Below, piece by piece: positions 1 to 9,564 of a stretch of 64,000 bases of DNA. The notes beneath the pieces were generated by a model that made no database searches, was not told where the DNA came from, and was given only the letters and a program-made list of their open reading frames with translations. This stretch comes from Fragilaria crotonensis (taxonomy: Eukaryota > Bacillariophyta > Fragilariophyceae > Fragilariales > Fragilariaceae). The stretch is taken from assembly GCA_022925895.1 (NCBI GenBank), contig JAKSYS010000021.1, forward strand, positions 161,047 to 225,046, given 5' to 3'. The first letter of the stretch is position 1; each line of letters begins with the position of its first letter. The position numbers were made by a program, and so were the translations under genes.

Positions 1-2
1 AT

Positions 3-2331
3 CTCAAGTCTCCATTTGAGTTGTTTGCAAAGTCAGAGGTCATGCCTAACCTCAATCATTTTCAACCTTTTGGGTGTCCAGTCTTTGTCCTTGACAACAA
101 AATGCAATCTGGAAACAAGCTACCCAAGTGGGAAGTCCGCTCACGCATTTGGGGTCTACCTCGGGATGTCCATTCAACACGCAAGGAGTGTCGCATTGGT
201 TCTCAACCTCAAGACTGGTCATGTGTCGCCCCAATTCCATGTCACCTTTGATCCAAAGTTTGAAACTGTCAGAGGCACGCTTGGAAACTTGTCGCCGCCC
301 TCAGAATGGCAAAAGTTGTGTGGATTCAAGTCATCATTGCCATCAACCAAGCTCCAAACTCCCAAGCAAGATGATGAGGGTCAATCATTGAAGCAATCAA
401 AGGACTCTCAACCATTCATGGAGTTTGATTTGGAGCCAGGAGTTCAAGTCAATGAGGGAGGATGGCAAGCATCACAAACACCACTTCCAGACTCTGAGGG
501 AGATCAAGGCCAAGAACCTCCAACACTCAGGAGATCTCCCAGGCTCAACAAAATTCCAGACAACAAGCCTCAAGACAGAACATCCAAGGTCCTGGAGGTC
601 TGGTATGACCTGGAGGCCAAGCTTGAAGACAAGATCCCTTACCATGTTGCATATGAAACTATCAAGGAGTGGACAGACATTGATGATGGAGAGCAGCATC
701 CTATGCTTGCTTATGCTGCTTCAGCAGATCCTGACACAATGTACTACCATGAGGCCATGAGGGAGCCAGACAGGCAGGAGTTCATCAAGGCAATGGTGAA
801 GGAAGTCCAAAGTCACACCGAAAACGGAGTGTGGGAACTCGTTCCAAGGTCATCCATACCGCCAGGCACCAAGGTCCTTCCAGCAGTGTGGGCCATGAAG
901 CGCAAGCGCCGAATTGCCACAAGAGAAGTTTACAAGTGGAAGGCAAGGCTCAACATTGATGGCTCCAAGCAAGAGGAAGGTGTCAACTACTGGGAAACAT
1001 TCTCACCTGTGGCATCATGGGCAGCCATCAGGATGGTGCTCATTACAACCTTGATTCATGGATGGTACACCAAACAAATCGATTTTGTGTTGGCCTACAC
1101 CCAAGCAGAGGTGGAGTGTGAACTCTACATGGCCATCCCAAAAGGCTTTGAGGTAGAGGGGGACTATGTACTCAAGCTGAAGAAGAACCTCTTTGGTCAG
1201 AAGCAAGCTGGCAGAGTGTGGAACCAGCATCTGGTGGACAAGCTCAGGGAGGTTGGTTTCATTCCAAGTGAAATTGATGAATGCCTCTTCTACAAAGGGA
1301 AGTCAGTTTTTGTTCTCTACACGGATGATTCCATTCTGGCAGGACCAGATGATCAAGAGTTGGAAGACATTATCCAAGAGATGAAGTCAGTTGGCCTTGA
1401 CCTTACAGTGGAAGGAGACATCTCAGACTTTCTTGGAGTTCAAATTGACAGACTCAATGCAACCACCTTCAACCTCTCACAACCTCACCTCATCAATGAT
1501 GTCATCAAAGAGCTCAGACTGGATGGGAAGGATGTGGCAATCAAGAAAACCACAGGAGCTTCAAGCAAGACTCTCACCAGGCATCTGGATTCTCCACCAT
1601 TTGATGATCACTTCAATTATCGCCGTGTTATCGGTCAGATGAACTATCTGGAGAAGTGTTCAAGGCTTGACATCTCATGTGCAGTCCACCAAGGAGCAAG
1701 GTTTGTGTCCAACCCAAGGTTTCAACATGGCAAGGCATTGAAGTGGCTGGGAAGGTACCTGGTTGGTTCAAGGGACAAAGGCATGATCTATTCTCCCAGC
1801 AATCAAAGCTTTGATGTCTATGTGGATGCATCATTCACAGGGGATTGGGACCCAGAGAATGCAGAATGGGATCCAGACACAGCAAGGTCAAGAACTGGCT
1901 ATGTCATCCTCTATGCCTCATGTCCAGTCATCTGGGCATCCAAACTTCAAACAGAGATTGCTCTCTCTACAACTGAGAGTGAGTATCTGGCAATATCAAC
2001 AGCCACCAGAGAGGTGCTTCCACTGATGGAATTGATACAAGAGATGCAGGAGAAGGGTTGTGGATTGACTGCAACAACACCTCAGCTTCATTGCAGGGTA
2101 TTTGAAGACAACACTGGTGCTGTGGAGTTGGCCTCAAGCGTCAAGAATCCGAAAATGCGTCCACGCACGCGTCACATCAATACCAAGTATCATCATTTCA
2201 GGAACAAGGTTCAAGATGGTACCATCTCCATTCATCCAATCTCTACTGAAGACATGCTTGCAGATATCCTCACCAAGATTTGCAATGAGGAGATTCATAC
2301 CAAGCTTTGCAAGCAATTGATGGGCTGGTAA
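3..2331 (+). pseudogene. Element A pol: integrase C-terminus, RT and RNase H
   Basis: Pol polyprotein that copies element RNA to DNA and inserts it. The frame starting at base 3 encodes the end of integrase. At 148-150 there are three T where element C has two, and the frame then continues to the TAA at 2329-2331; an apparent start at 16 is therefore an artefact of the shift. The RT holds FSPVASWAAIRMV and a YTDD catalytic box in place of the usual copia YVDD. RNase H shows VDASFTGD, TESEYLA and EDNTGA acidic motifs and ends in KQLMGW. Apart from the one indel the frame is intact, so this is a very young copy. Confidence 0.93.
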
Positions 2332-2347
2332 CTTCAGGACTACGTCG

Positions 2348-2361
2348 AGCGAGTGAGGGAG
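2348..2361 (+). promoter_or_regulatory. Element A polypurine tract
   Basis: Purine-rich GCGAGTGAGGGAG directly before the 3' LTR; the expected plus-strand DNA primer. The same sequence precedes the 3' LTR of element C. Confidence 0.75.
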
Positions 2362-2903
2362 TAAAACAATATCTTCAGGATTGAGGGTACTCTACCTCTC
2401 CTATCGTCCAAAGTTCCACGCGTCTTCAACCGTCCGTCAGTCAACCAAAGTTTCTCCGGTGAGTCCCGTTTCGAGGCGACACGTCAGCGCTCTCATAATA
2501 TCTACGAGTCATTGCTCTTCGGAACGCGGAGAATTGTTCCGCGGAGCCAGCCGGTCTCAACAAGAACACAAACAAGTGCATCACTTTATGTTCATATTAC
2601 ATGCTCCAGATTCATGTTATATTCACAAGATTCTCTGGGATTCAGTACAAGTCTAACAACAAGCTACAGAAAGGATTCTGAAGAACCCAGAAAGAACAAA
2701 CAAAGAACAAGAAGAACAAGGAAAGTGCAGTGAAGGAGCTCCTTTCAATCTTGCCAAAGGCAGATCAATCTTGCCAAATTCATTTTATAGATAAGCTCAC
2801 AATTAGTAAAACAGATTTCTACAAAGAGTACAAACGCTCCTACGATAACTAATTCGTCGTTTAGCCCTTGTTTGCGGTCTCGAACACTGCGAATAAAACT
2901 TTA
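2362..2903 (+). repeat. Element A 3' LTR
   Basis: 542-bp LTR starting TAAAACAATATC and ending AATAAAACTTTA, matching the two 543-bp LTRs of C. The ends do not follow TG..CA. An AATAAA near the 3' end could serve polyadenylation. A GACACGTCAGC stretch (2478-2488) contains an ACGTCA box, a CRE-like motif. A sense open frame from 2381 exists in all copies of this LTR but looks incidental. Confidence 0.92.
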
Positions 2904-3141
2904 CCTATGCCCCACTAATTTTTGGGTATCATATAAGGTATATATCGAATACACCAATAACAGCCAATGAGAAACCGGCTTGAGGTGACTCTTCTCCTAA
3001 GAATGGCAAGTCACATGATCTTCACGTTCGTTGTCACATATAAATTGACATTTATAAGATTCGCTTCACTCTCACTATACCTTGTCTTTTTGCACACTTC
3101 TTCGACTTTTGAGCTTTTGCACTATCTGACCACTAACCACA
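2904..3141 (+). other. Element E leader remnant
   Basis: No gene. AT-rich untranslated leader between the end of the A LTR and the E gag start. The primer site GTTTATCAGACCCA of the lineage is absent here, which fits A having inserted downstream of it. Confidence 0.55.
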
Positions 3142-4525
3142 ATGGAGAATGCCCTCGAGCTCTGTGGCTTCAATGCCCAAACCATCCGATACCTTATAAG
3201 CCAAGGATTTAACTCACCAGACGACTTGTTGCTTGCAACAGAGTCGGAGTTGAACTCGATGGCGACTTCGGTCGCGAGAAATCCACCTAGGAACATGGCC
3301 CAAATCAACATGCCATTCATGGCGTTAAAGAATTTGAAGGGACTTCGTTTCTGGGCAGATGAAAGGAAGCGCACCGGTCTTGATGCAGACGCTGACGATT
3401 TCACTGGTGAAGATGTCACGATCTTCACGGCAAAATGTCAGGAGTACAATGAGCTTAAAGACGCCGCTAAGGATGAGGATGCATCGAAGCCGGACGCTTT
3501 GAAAAAGCTTACCGGATGGGCTCTCTGGAACAAATCATTCCAAAACTACCTCCGTCAGATCGTGGGTGCCGCAAAGATCCCTCTTATCTACTTGGCTAGA
3601 AACGAGAGAGATAATCCAGATGAACCTCTGATTCCCGCAAATTTCGGTACACCAACCGAATACCTTATTGAGGCGACTATTTTCCGAGGGAGGCATTACG
3701 ACATCGATAACCCCCGATTCTATCGCGAGTTAAAGTCGTTTACTGTTAATGGTGAGGGATGGTCGTACATTAAGAAATTCGAGAGGTCTCAAGATGGGAG
3801 GAGGGCGTACTTGGCTTTGAAGACACAGTGCGAGGGAACGGCATCAAGATTACGCGCAAGAACAAGCGTATGCGTCAATCTCCAACGCCGTTTACTCGGG
3901 TTCACGTTGCCAATACAAATTCAGGACTTCATCAATACCCATCAGACAGCTCACAATGAGATTCTTGATTGCGATCCCTCAGAGGCCGTCCCGGAATCTA
4001 AAAGGTTGCAGATTTCTTAAAGGGTATTACCGATCCAAAATTGGAATCGGCCGTTTCGGTTGTGCTGGGTGATGTGAAGCTGTTGAATGACTTCCAGCTC
4101 TGTCAGCAGTACTTATCACGACAGTCGAAAATCGAGCTACCCTTGAGAAGAGTAGAGCGGAACATCTCTGGATTGAAGAGCGGCGGAGAAAATCCGATCA
4201 GAAGGAAAGGAGGAAACTTCCAAAGAACTTTAAGTTGGAGAACAAGTGGTATCCCCCAAAGATCTACCGCCTCCTCACCCAAGAGCAGCAGGAACAGCTC
4301 AGAACATGGAATAAGGATAAGGACGGCAAGAAATCAAAGGGGAAGAAGAGATCAGTGGCAGCCCTCAAGAAGCAGATTAAAGATGTGTTAAAGGAGGTGG
4401 ATAAGAAAAAGGAGAAAGACGAGAGTGACGAGGACGAAGACGATTCGAGCGCTGACGACGCTGCCGGAAAAGAATTCGGCCGCGGTGCGCACAATAAGAA
4501 GAAAGCGAAGAAGGACAGTGCCTGA
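3142..4525 (+). pseudogene. Element E gag
   Basis: Capsid-like Gag that would package element RNA. ATG at 3142; the first 290 residues align with G Gag (NALELCGFNAQTI, FWADERKRTG, GEGWSYIKKFERSQDGR). The frame breaks near 3997-4005 (TCTAAAAGG, one base missing relative to G), and at least two more small indels occur between 4100 and 4240. The C-terminus from 4235 is rich in Lys, Glu and Asp (KKRSVAALKKQIK, DEDEDDSSADD) and has no zinc knuckle, so RNA binding probably relies on basic residues. It ends in TGA at 4523-4525. Confidence 0.88.
4523..4525 (+). promoter_or_regulatory. In-frame UGA between gag and pol of E (candidate readthrough stop)
   Basis: The codons read GCC TGA TAT and then stay open in the same frame into the pol ATG at 4544 and the protease. 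The same arrangement occurs in C, D, F and G. Confidence 0.6.
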
Positions 4526-5445
4526 TATGAACACACTGTCGCGATGGTATCAAGGGCCGTGTATGCCGTAGACTATGACACCATCACTAAAGGCGACCAT
4601 CGCGCGGGAAGGTGTGAAATGGATTCTCACGCTGACACATGCGTCGCTGGAGGCAACTGCGTCGTCTTGGAATACACGGGGCGAAACGCAACGGTTGAAG
4701 CGTACTCGCCTGATTACCCATCAAAGACGGTACCAATTGCAACAGTGGCAACGGCATATGACTGTCCAACTTCTGACGCCACATTCGTTTTGATTATCAA
4801 TGAGGCACTTTTCTTCGGTGAATCACTAACCTTCTCCCTCCTCTCCCCGAACCAATTACGAGACAATGACGTGCATGTCGACGAACGTCATAGACAACAT
4901 GCCCCCGATTCGATCTTCGGTCTTCACGTACCATCTGAGCCCTTGACCATTCCCTTTGACCTCGAAGGTGTTATCGCTGGTTTTACCACGCGACTGCCGA
5001 CACAAGCCGAACTTGACGATGTCGCACTCCATGTCGAACTGACGTCTGACGTCGAATGGATTCCTTGTAACTTCGCGCTCTCGCTCGTGGAGGAGGATTC
5101 CAAGACGGACGATTCTACAATTTCAACTTTACGTGCTCGGCGCTTAAAAGTCCTTAGATCCAAGTCCGATAAACATAGAATCAAAAGTTGCATAAGAACC
5201 CTCGAAGCTACACAATCTTTGTTTGAGATCGAGACCGCAAACGAAGTCGGAACGCTCGACAACGACCCTATACTGAGACGGGTCGCAGCCCTGACAACGT
5301 ACGAAGCGGATACAAAGGTGTATGCAATTCGAACCGGCGATGTGACTTCGGAAGTGACACCCGAGAATGTCGCCAAGCGATGGTTGGTCGGGATCGAGAC
5401 AGCGAAGAAAACCCTTAATGTGACGACACAAAAAGGGGTTCGCCC
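4526..5445 (+). pseudogene. Element E protease and pre-integrase region
   Basis: The aspartic protease core is CEMDSHADTCVAG around 4614-4652; canonical retropepsins have D[ST]G where this reads DSH. It continues with LLSPNQLRDNDV and a poorly conserved segment, then VTPENVAKRWLVGIETAKKTL, the conserved stretch before integrase. The reading frame is open from the UGA to about 5445, where one small indel moves integrase to another frame. ATG at 4544 could serve as a start, but frame continuity with gag makes readthrough equally possible. Confidence 0.85.
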
Positions 5446-6302
5446 ATACCAAACCCAGCAACGCGGCGATTCAAAACGCAAATGGCGCACCTACGCTATC
5501 CGCGAATGGGTGGGATGTTTTACGCGGACATAATGGAGCCCAAGGTGCTTTCTCTAGAGTCCCAAAGGTACGCCCACGTAATTGGAAACGGCCGTGGATT
5601 CGCGAAGGTATACCCGATGGAGAGGAAGAACGAATCAATTTACGCGCTCGACGATTTCGTTAAAAAGGTTGGAATTCCTGAGACTTTGCTTTGCGACAAC
5701 GACACGACAATGGAGGGGTGGCGGGAATGGAAGAAACGGATCCGGAAATACTCAATCGATCCAAAGTATACCGAACCCCATTCGCCATTCCAGAACAAGG
5801 CTGAGTTGGACATAAGGGAATTAAAAGGATGGTACGGAGGTTACAGGATAGAATGAAATCGCCGAGGCGGCTTTGGAACTATTTGGTGAACTTATGCGCG
5901 AGGATCAATCCTTTGTTGCTGGTTCACATCCGGACCTGAATGGCAGGAGCGCCTTTGAACAGGTACACGGTTGGACGCCAGACATCTCTCTGTACATCAT
6001 GCACGGCTGGTATGAAGTCGTGGCTTTTCTTGATAGCGACAACGAGAGGAAATTGGCATGCTGGCTTGGGCCAGCAGAAGACTATGGCGGAGGGACGCCG
6101 TGTTCCTCCTTCAAAATCTGCCAAACCTATCGTGAGAAGTACAGTTTGGTCCCTGACCCCGGAAGAGAAGGCCGACATGCGAGAGGATATCGAGGAGTTG
6201 CTGAAGTCGATTGACGAAAGAGATCGGAAACGATCGGACTAACGACGAGGTGTTTGCGGAGCTAGGTAATGATGTGCTCCACAAGTAGAGATACTCGGGG
6301 AT
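5446..6302 (+). pseudogene. Element E integrase
   Basis: Retroviral-type DDE integrase. Catalytic residues are visible as FYADIMEPK (first Asp), LLCDNDTTMEG (second Asp) and NKAELDIRELK (Glu). The C-terminal part has HGWYEVVAFLD and RKLACWLGPAEDYGG, conserved in G and H. Frame changes near 5450, 5835, 5935 and 6110-6300 break the gene, and several stops lie between 6240 and 6300. Confidence 0.87.
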
Positions 6303-8636
6303 GTGAATGACGCTGACAAAGATGAGGCTGCCAAGCTTCGGGCCGACGCTGATGAATACACACCCGAGGCTTTCGATAAATACTTGAGCGCTCAGATTGT
6401 CACCGATAGGGGAGGTGAAATGCTTCGTGGCACCGTCAAAAGTCGGAAACGTGATAGCGACGGCAAGCCAATTGGATCCTCGAATCCGAATCCCATCCTT
6501 GACACGAGAGAATACCTCGTTTGTTTTGAGGACGGGACTGAAGACACTTATATGGCGAACCTAATCGCCGAGTGCATTTATTCTCAGATTGATGAGAATG
6601 GTCGACAACTCCTGTTGATGCAGGAAATCATCAATCACAAGAAGACATCAGATGCTATATCCGAGGAAGATTCTTATTATTCGACGAAGGCGGGCCCAAA
6701 ACCAAAGCGTACAACTCGCGGATGGCGCCTGTTAGTCGAATGGAAGGACGGCACAAGTACCTGGGTATCCCTTGCTGATATAAAGGACTCATACCCGGTA
6801 CAAGTGGCGGATTACGCGGTAGCGAACAAGCTGACGCAGGAACCTGCATTCCGATGGTGGGTGCCCTTCGTCTTAAAGAAACGGGAAAGGCTTCTGAAGA
6901 AGGTGAAAACCAAATACTGGTCGGTAACTCACAAATATGGACTCGAGCTTCCAAAGAGTGTAGCCCAAGCGTTAGCGATTGACAAGCGAACGGGGACAGA
7001 CTTCTGGGAAAAGGCGATTGAGAAGGAGATACGAAACGTCTTTCCTGCTTTCGAATTCCTCAAGACTGACGACGCGCAGGTACCACCTGGATTCCAATTC
7101 GTCGAAACACACTTTATCTTCGATATCAAGATGGACTTGACCAGAAAGGCGAGGTTGGTCGCGAGAGGCAGCATGACGGAAGCAACGAAAGAGGAAACAT
7201 TCGCATCAGTTGTCAGCAGAGATACTGTCAGACTATTCTTTCTCTTGGCAGCGCTTAACGACTTGGACGTCCTTTCATGTGACATTCAGAACGCCTATTT
7301 AGCTGCGCCTAACAAAGAGAAGGTGTGGACAAAGTTCACAGATCAGCTTGGTCCCGAATATAATGGCAAGAAGGCTATCATCGCGAAGGCATTGTATGGT
7401 TTGCGATCAAGTGGACGTTCGTTCCGTGATTACCTTGCAATGAACTTGCGAGAGCTTGGGTTTATTTCATCAAAGGCCGATCCCGACCTCTGGATGAGGA
7501 GCGCGAAGAAGTCGAACGGTGACCACATTTATGAATATGTGATCTCGTACGTGGACGATCTTGTGTTCCAAGGAATCGACCCGAAAGTCTTCATGGACGC
7601 GCTCGGGAAACGCTTCACGCTGAAACCTGGTAGCATAAAGGAGCCGGACACCTACCTTGGGGCAAATGTGAAAAAGTTTTGCATTCCGAATAGCGATGAC
7701 CCGGACAAGGTAAGGTGGGCATTTGAATCTTCGTCGTATGTGGCGAAGGCGATCAAAGATGTCGAGCGCGAGCTCTCAGAGGCCAACATGAGACTTATGT
7801 CCAACGTGAGGACGCCACTAGCAAGTGGTTATCGGCCGGAGCTTGACCTTTCCCCTGAATTAGGGAGCAAGCAGTTGAATTATTTTCAAGGGTTGATCGG
7901 GATCCTGCGTTGGATATGTGAGCTCGGAAGGATAGATATCCTAATGCCAGTATCCATATTATCTCGATACTTGGTATCTGCACGGCAAGGACATCTCGAG
8001 CAGGCATTTCATATATTCGCATACCTGAAGACCCACTTCCGTTCGACAATGGTCTTTGACGATACGGTGCCGACTTATAGGAGTAAGCGATTCGTCAAGT
8101 GCGACTGGTCCGAGTTTTACCCAGATGCCGCCGAAGCCATACCAACCAACATGCCTCAACCGAGAGGGAAAGAGGTATGTATGTCTTGCTTTGTTGATGC
8201 GGATCATGCTGGATGCAGGGAAACACGTCGGTCACATTCAGGAGTCATTATCTTCGTCAATCGTGCGCCGATTTTATGGTTTTCCAAGAGGCAGAACACT
8301 GTTGAAGCCTCAACCTATGGATCGGAACTACTGGCGATGCGGATTGCAATCGAAATGATTGAAGGGTTGAGATATAAGTTGCGAATGATGGGCGTGCCTA
8401 TCCCTGACGAGTGTGCAGTCTTCTGTGACAACTCAGCGGTGGTTACGAATTCACGGCCGGAGTCGACCCTGAAGAAAAAGCACGCCGCAATCAACTTCCA
8501 TAGAGTCCGTGAAGCAATAGCTGCAGGAACCATCAAGATCGCTAAGGAGGATACGCGTTCAAACCTCGCGGATATCCTGACGAAGTTGATGCCTGGTCCT
8601 AAAATGAAGGAGTTATTAGTGAACCTCCTATGGTAA
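6303..8636 (+). CDS. Element E linker, chromodomain-like segment, RT and RNase H (777 codons open)
   Basis: The longest intact pol part of E. Residues about 130-190 contain RGWRLLVEWKDGTSTWVSL, a chromodomain-like pattern, followed by EPAFRWWVPFVLKKRERL. RT begins near residue 265 (HFIFDIKMDLTRKARLV), has CDIQNAYLAAP and the YVDD box in VISYVDDLVF. RNase H follows with FVDADHAGC, TYGSELLAMR, FCDNSAVVTNS and NLADILTKLMPGPKM, and ends LLW-TAA. It is normally translated as part of the polyprotein, so the ATG at 6303 is unlikely to be a true start. Confidence 0.92.
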   Translation: MNDADKDEAAKLRADADEYTPEAFDKYLSAQIVTDRGGEMLRGTVKSRKRDSDGKPIGSSNPNPILDTREYLVCFEDGTEDTYMANLIAECIYSQIDENGRQLLLMQEIINHKKTSDAISEEDSYYSTKAGPKPKRTTRGWRLLVEWKDGTSTWVSLADIKDSYPVQVADYAVANKLTQEPAFRWWVPFVLKKRERLLKKVKTKYWSVTHKYGLELPKSVAQALAIDKRTGTDFWEKAIEKEIRNVFPAFEFLKTDDAQVPPGFQFVETHFIFDIKMDLTRKARLVARGSMTEATKEETFASVVSRDTVRLFFLLAALNDLDVLSCDIQNAYLAAPNKEKVWTKFTDQLGPEYNGKKAIIAKALYGLRSSGRSFRDYLAMNLRELGFISSKADPDLWMRSAKKSNGDHIYEYVISYVDDLVFQGIDPKVFMDALGKRFTLKPGSIKEPDTYLGANVKKFCIPNSDDPDKVRWAFESSSYVAKAIKDVERELSEANMRLMSNVRTPLASGYRPELDLSPELGSKQLNYFQGLIGILRWICELGRIDILMPVSILSRYLVSARQGHLEQAFHIFAYLKTHFRSTMVFDDTVPTYRSKRFVKCDWSEFYPDAAEAIPTNMPQPRGKEVCMSCFVDADHAGCRETRRSHSGVIIFVNRAPILWFSKRQNTVEASTYGSELLAMRIAIEMIEGLRYKLRMMGVPIPDECAVFCDNSAVVTNSRPESTLKKKHAAINFHRVREAIAAGTIKIAKEDTRSNLADILTKLMPGPKMKELLVNLLW

Positions 8637-8828
8637 CCGCAGCATGGGGACGTGACCCCGGGGACGTTGCTACGGGGACGCGAATGGATACTGTCCAAAC
8701 AGTAGATCACTGCCAGGTTAATGGTTAAGGCTAGAAGTGGTCGGGCCTCTGTCACAAGGATTTATCACGCCGGTTAATATGGGATGTTACGCCTCCGAAT
8801 AACGTGGTTATATCGAAGTCGCGGGGAC
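8637..8828 (+). other. Element E 3' untranslated region and polypurine tract
   Basis: No gene. GTCGCGGGGAC at 8818-8828 is the polypurine tract next to the LTR, shared with G. Upstream lie three further GGGGACG copies (about 8646-8682), which could be extra priming sites or a remnant of duplication. Confidence 0.65.
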
Positions 8829-9056
8829 TGTTAATATTACATGTGGCGTTACGGTATACGGGTATCGGTACTACTGTATGATTATTGGACAGTAGCACGG
8901 ACGACAGTATAAACTACGGAGACCAGGGAAGGTGCACACATTCCCAGTGATCGATCGGTTTAACTATAGATATCTTTGACATGCTTATCAATACTTGATC
9001 ATCACGTGGAATTAATACTGTATCTTGCGAACCTGAATTAATACTACGAGATGTAC
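8829..9056 (+). repeat. Element E 3' LTR (cut by F near its end)
   Basis: Starts TGTTAATATTAC, like the G LTR (TGTTGATATTAC). F inserted at a GTAC; after F the next bases are GTACA (15616-15620), giving a likely LTR end of ..GATGTACA and a total of about 229 bp. The end is inferred, because the 5' LTR is outside the window. Confidence 0.7.
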
Positions 9057-9239
9057 TGTTTAATACTGGTTACGGTGCATGGTATGTTAGAGGGGATGTC
9101 CTACGTCAGAATTACTGACGTGGAACGATTCGGGACTCTCCATAAGAACTTTAAGCTTACTCTTTTGTGTTGCTTCCTTTCCTATCGTTGTTATTGAGCT
9201 TATCGTAGTAAGTGCATCTGTTCTGAGAGGATTCTTTCA
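9057..9239 (+). repeat. Element F 5' LTR
   Basis: 183 bp, TGTTTAATACTGG...GGATTCTTTCA, with canonical TG..CA ends. Identical as far as I can compare to the 3' copy, which implies a recent insertion. Confidence 0.95.
9103..9121 (+). promoter_or_regulatory. Palindromic CRE-like pair in the F LTR
   Basis: ACGTCAG, five bases, CTGACGT: a perfect 7-bp inverted repeat made of two CRE/bZIP-type cores (ACGTCA and TGACGT). The second copy is at 15479-15497 in the 3' LTR. It could be a dimeric activator site or an RNA hairpin in the transcript. Confidence 0.5.
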
Positions 9240-9254
9240 GTTTATCAGACCCAA
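9240..9254 (+). promoter_or_regulatory. Element F primer binding site
   Basis: GTTTATCAGACCCAA directly after the LTR. Its complement, TTGGGTCTGATAAAC, reads as a tRNA anticodon arm (TGGGT, loop CTGATAA, then AC). The site recurs next to the 5' LTRs of B, D, G and J. Confidence 0.8.
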
Positions 9255-9564
9255 TAGAGAAAGATAGAAGACGATCGGAATGATCGCCACCCATGTTATA
9301 AGAGAGTGAAACAAACGGGTGCATGCTGTGACATCATAAGACAATTGAGGTTGGCCGCCGTCATGGGGTTGTCTTGTCCTTCATGAGATTGTATGTCGCT
9401 GATGTCAGCCGTACTAATCGCGAGCGAATGGGGAATTGATCACTCCCCAAACCGACCGCAACGCCCATGGTTGCAATCACTCGTTGTGGTGATGTCGGCG
9501 GAAATAACTCCCAGCAAAGAGTGTTCTTTCTAACCTCACTTATACGTTTCCTCTATGAATAGAG
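9255..9564 (+). other. Element F leader
   Basis: No gene. Untranslated leader from the primer site to the gag ATG; expected to hold packaging signals, but none is recognisable. Confidence 0.6.

Larger units (their letters stand above)
1..2903 (+). mobile_element. Element A: 3' part of a lineage-2 Ty1/copia retrotransposon
   Basis: The window begins inside the integrase of this element and runs through RT, RNase H, a polypurine tract and the 3' LTR. Protein and LTR are almost identical to element C on the opposite strand, which supplied the boundaries. The right flank CCTAT (2904-2908) is the expected 5-bp TSD; its partner would lie left of the window. A sits in the leader of element E, because the Gag gene of E starts only 238 bp further on and no primer site or LTR of E lies between. 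Confidence 0.93.

Noticed and set aside
2381-2656. Sense open frame inside the A/C LTRs (91 to 163 codons, e.g. 20931-21341 and 33497-33988)
   Set aside because: Present in all copies only because the LTRs are nearly identical; no domain, frame-shifted in A, runs across the LTR border in one copy.
4924-5490. 188-codon minus-strand frame in E
   Set aside because: Shadow of the protease/pre-integrase frame on the plus strand.
9240-9254. A tRNA gene fragment at the primer sites
   Set aside because: Only 14-15 bp of anticodon-arm complement, always next to an LTR; no cloverleaf around it.
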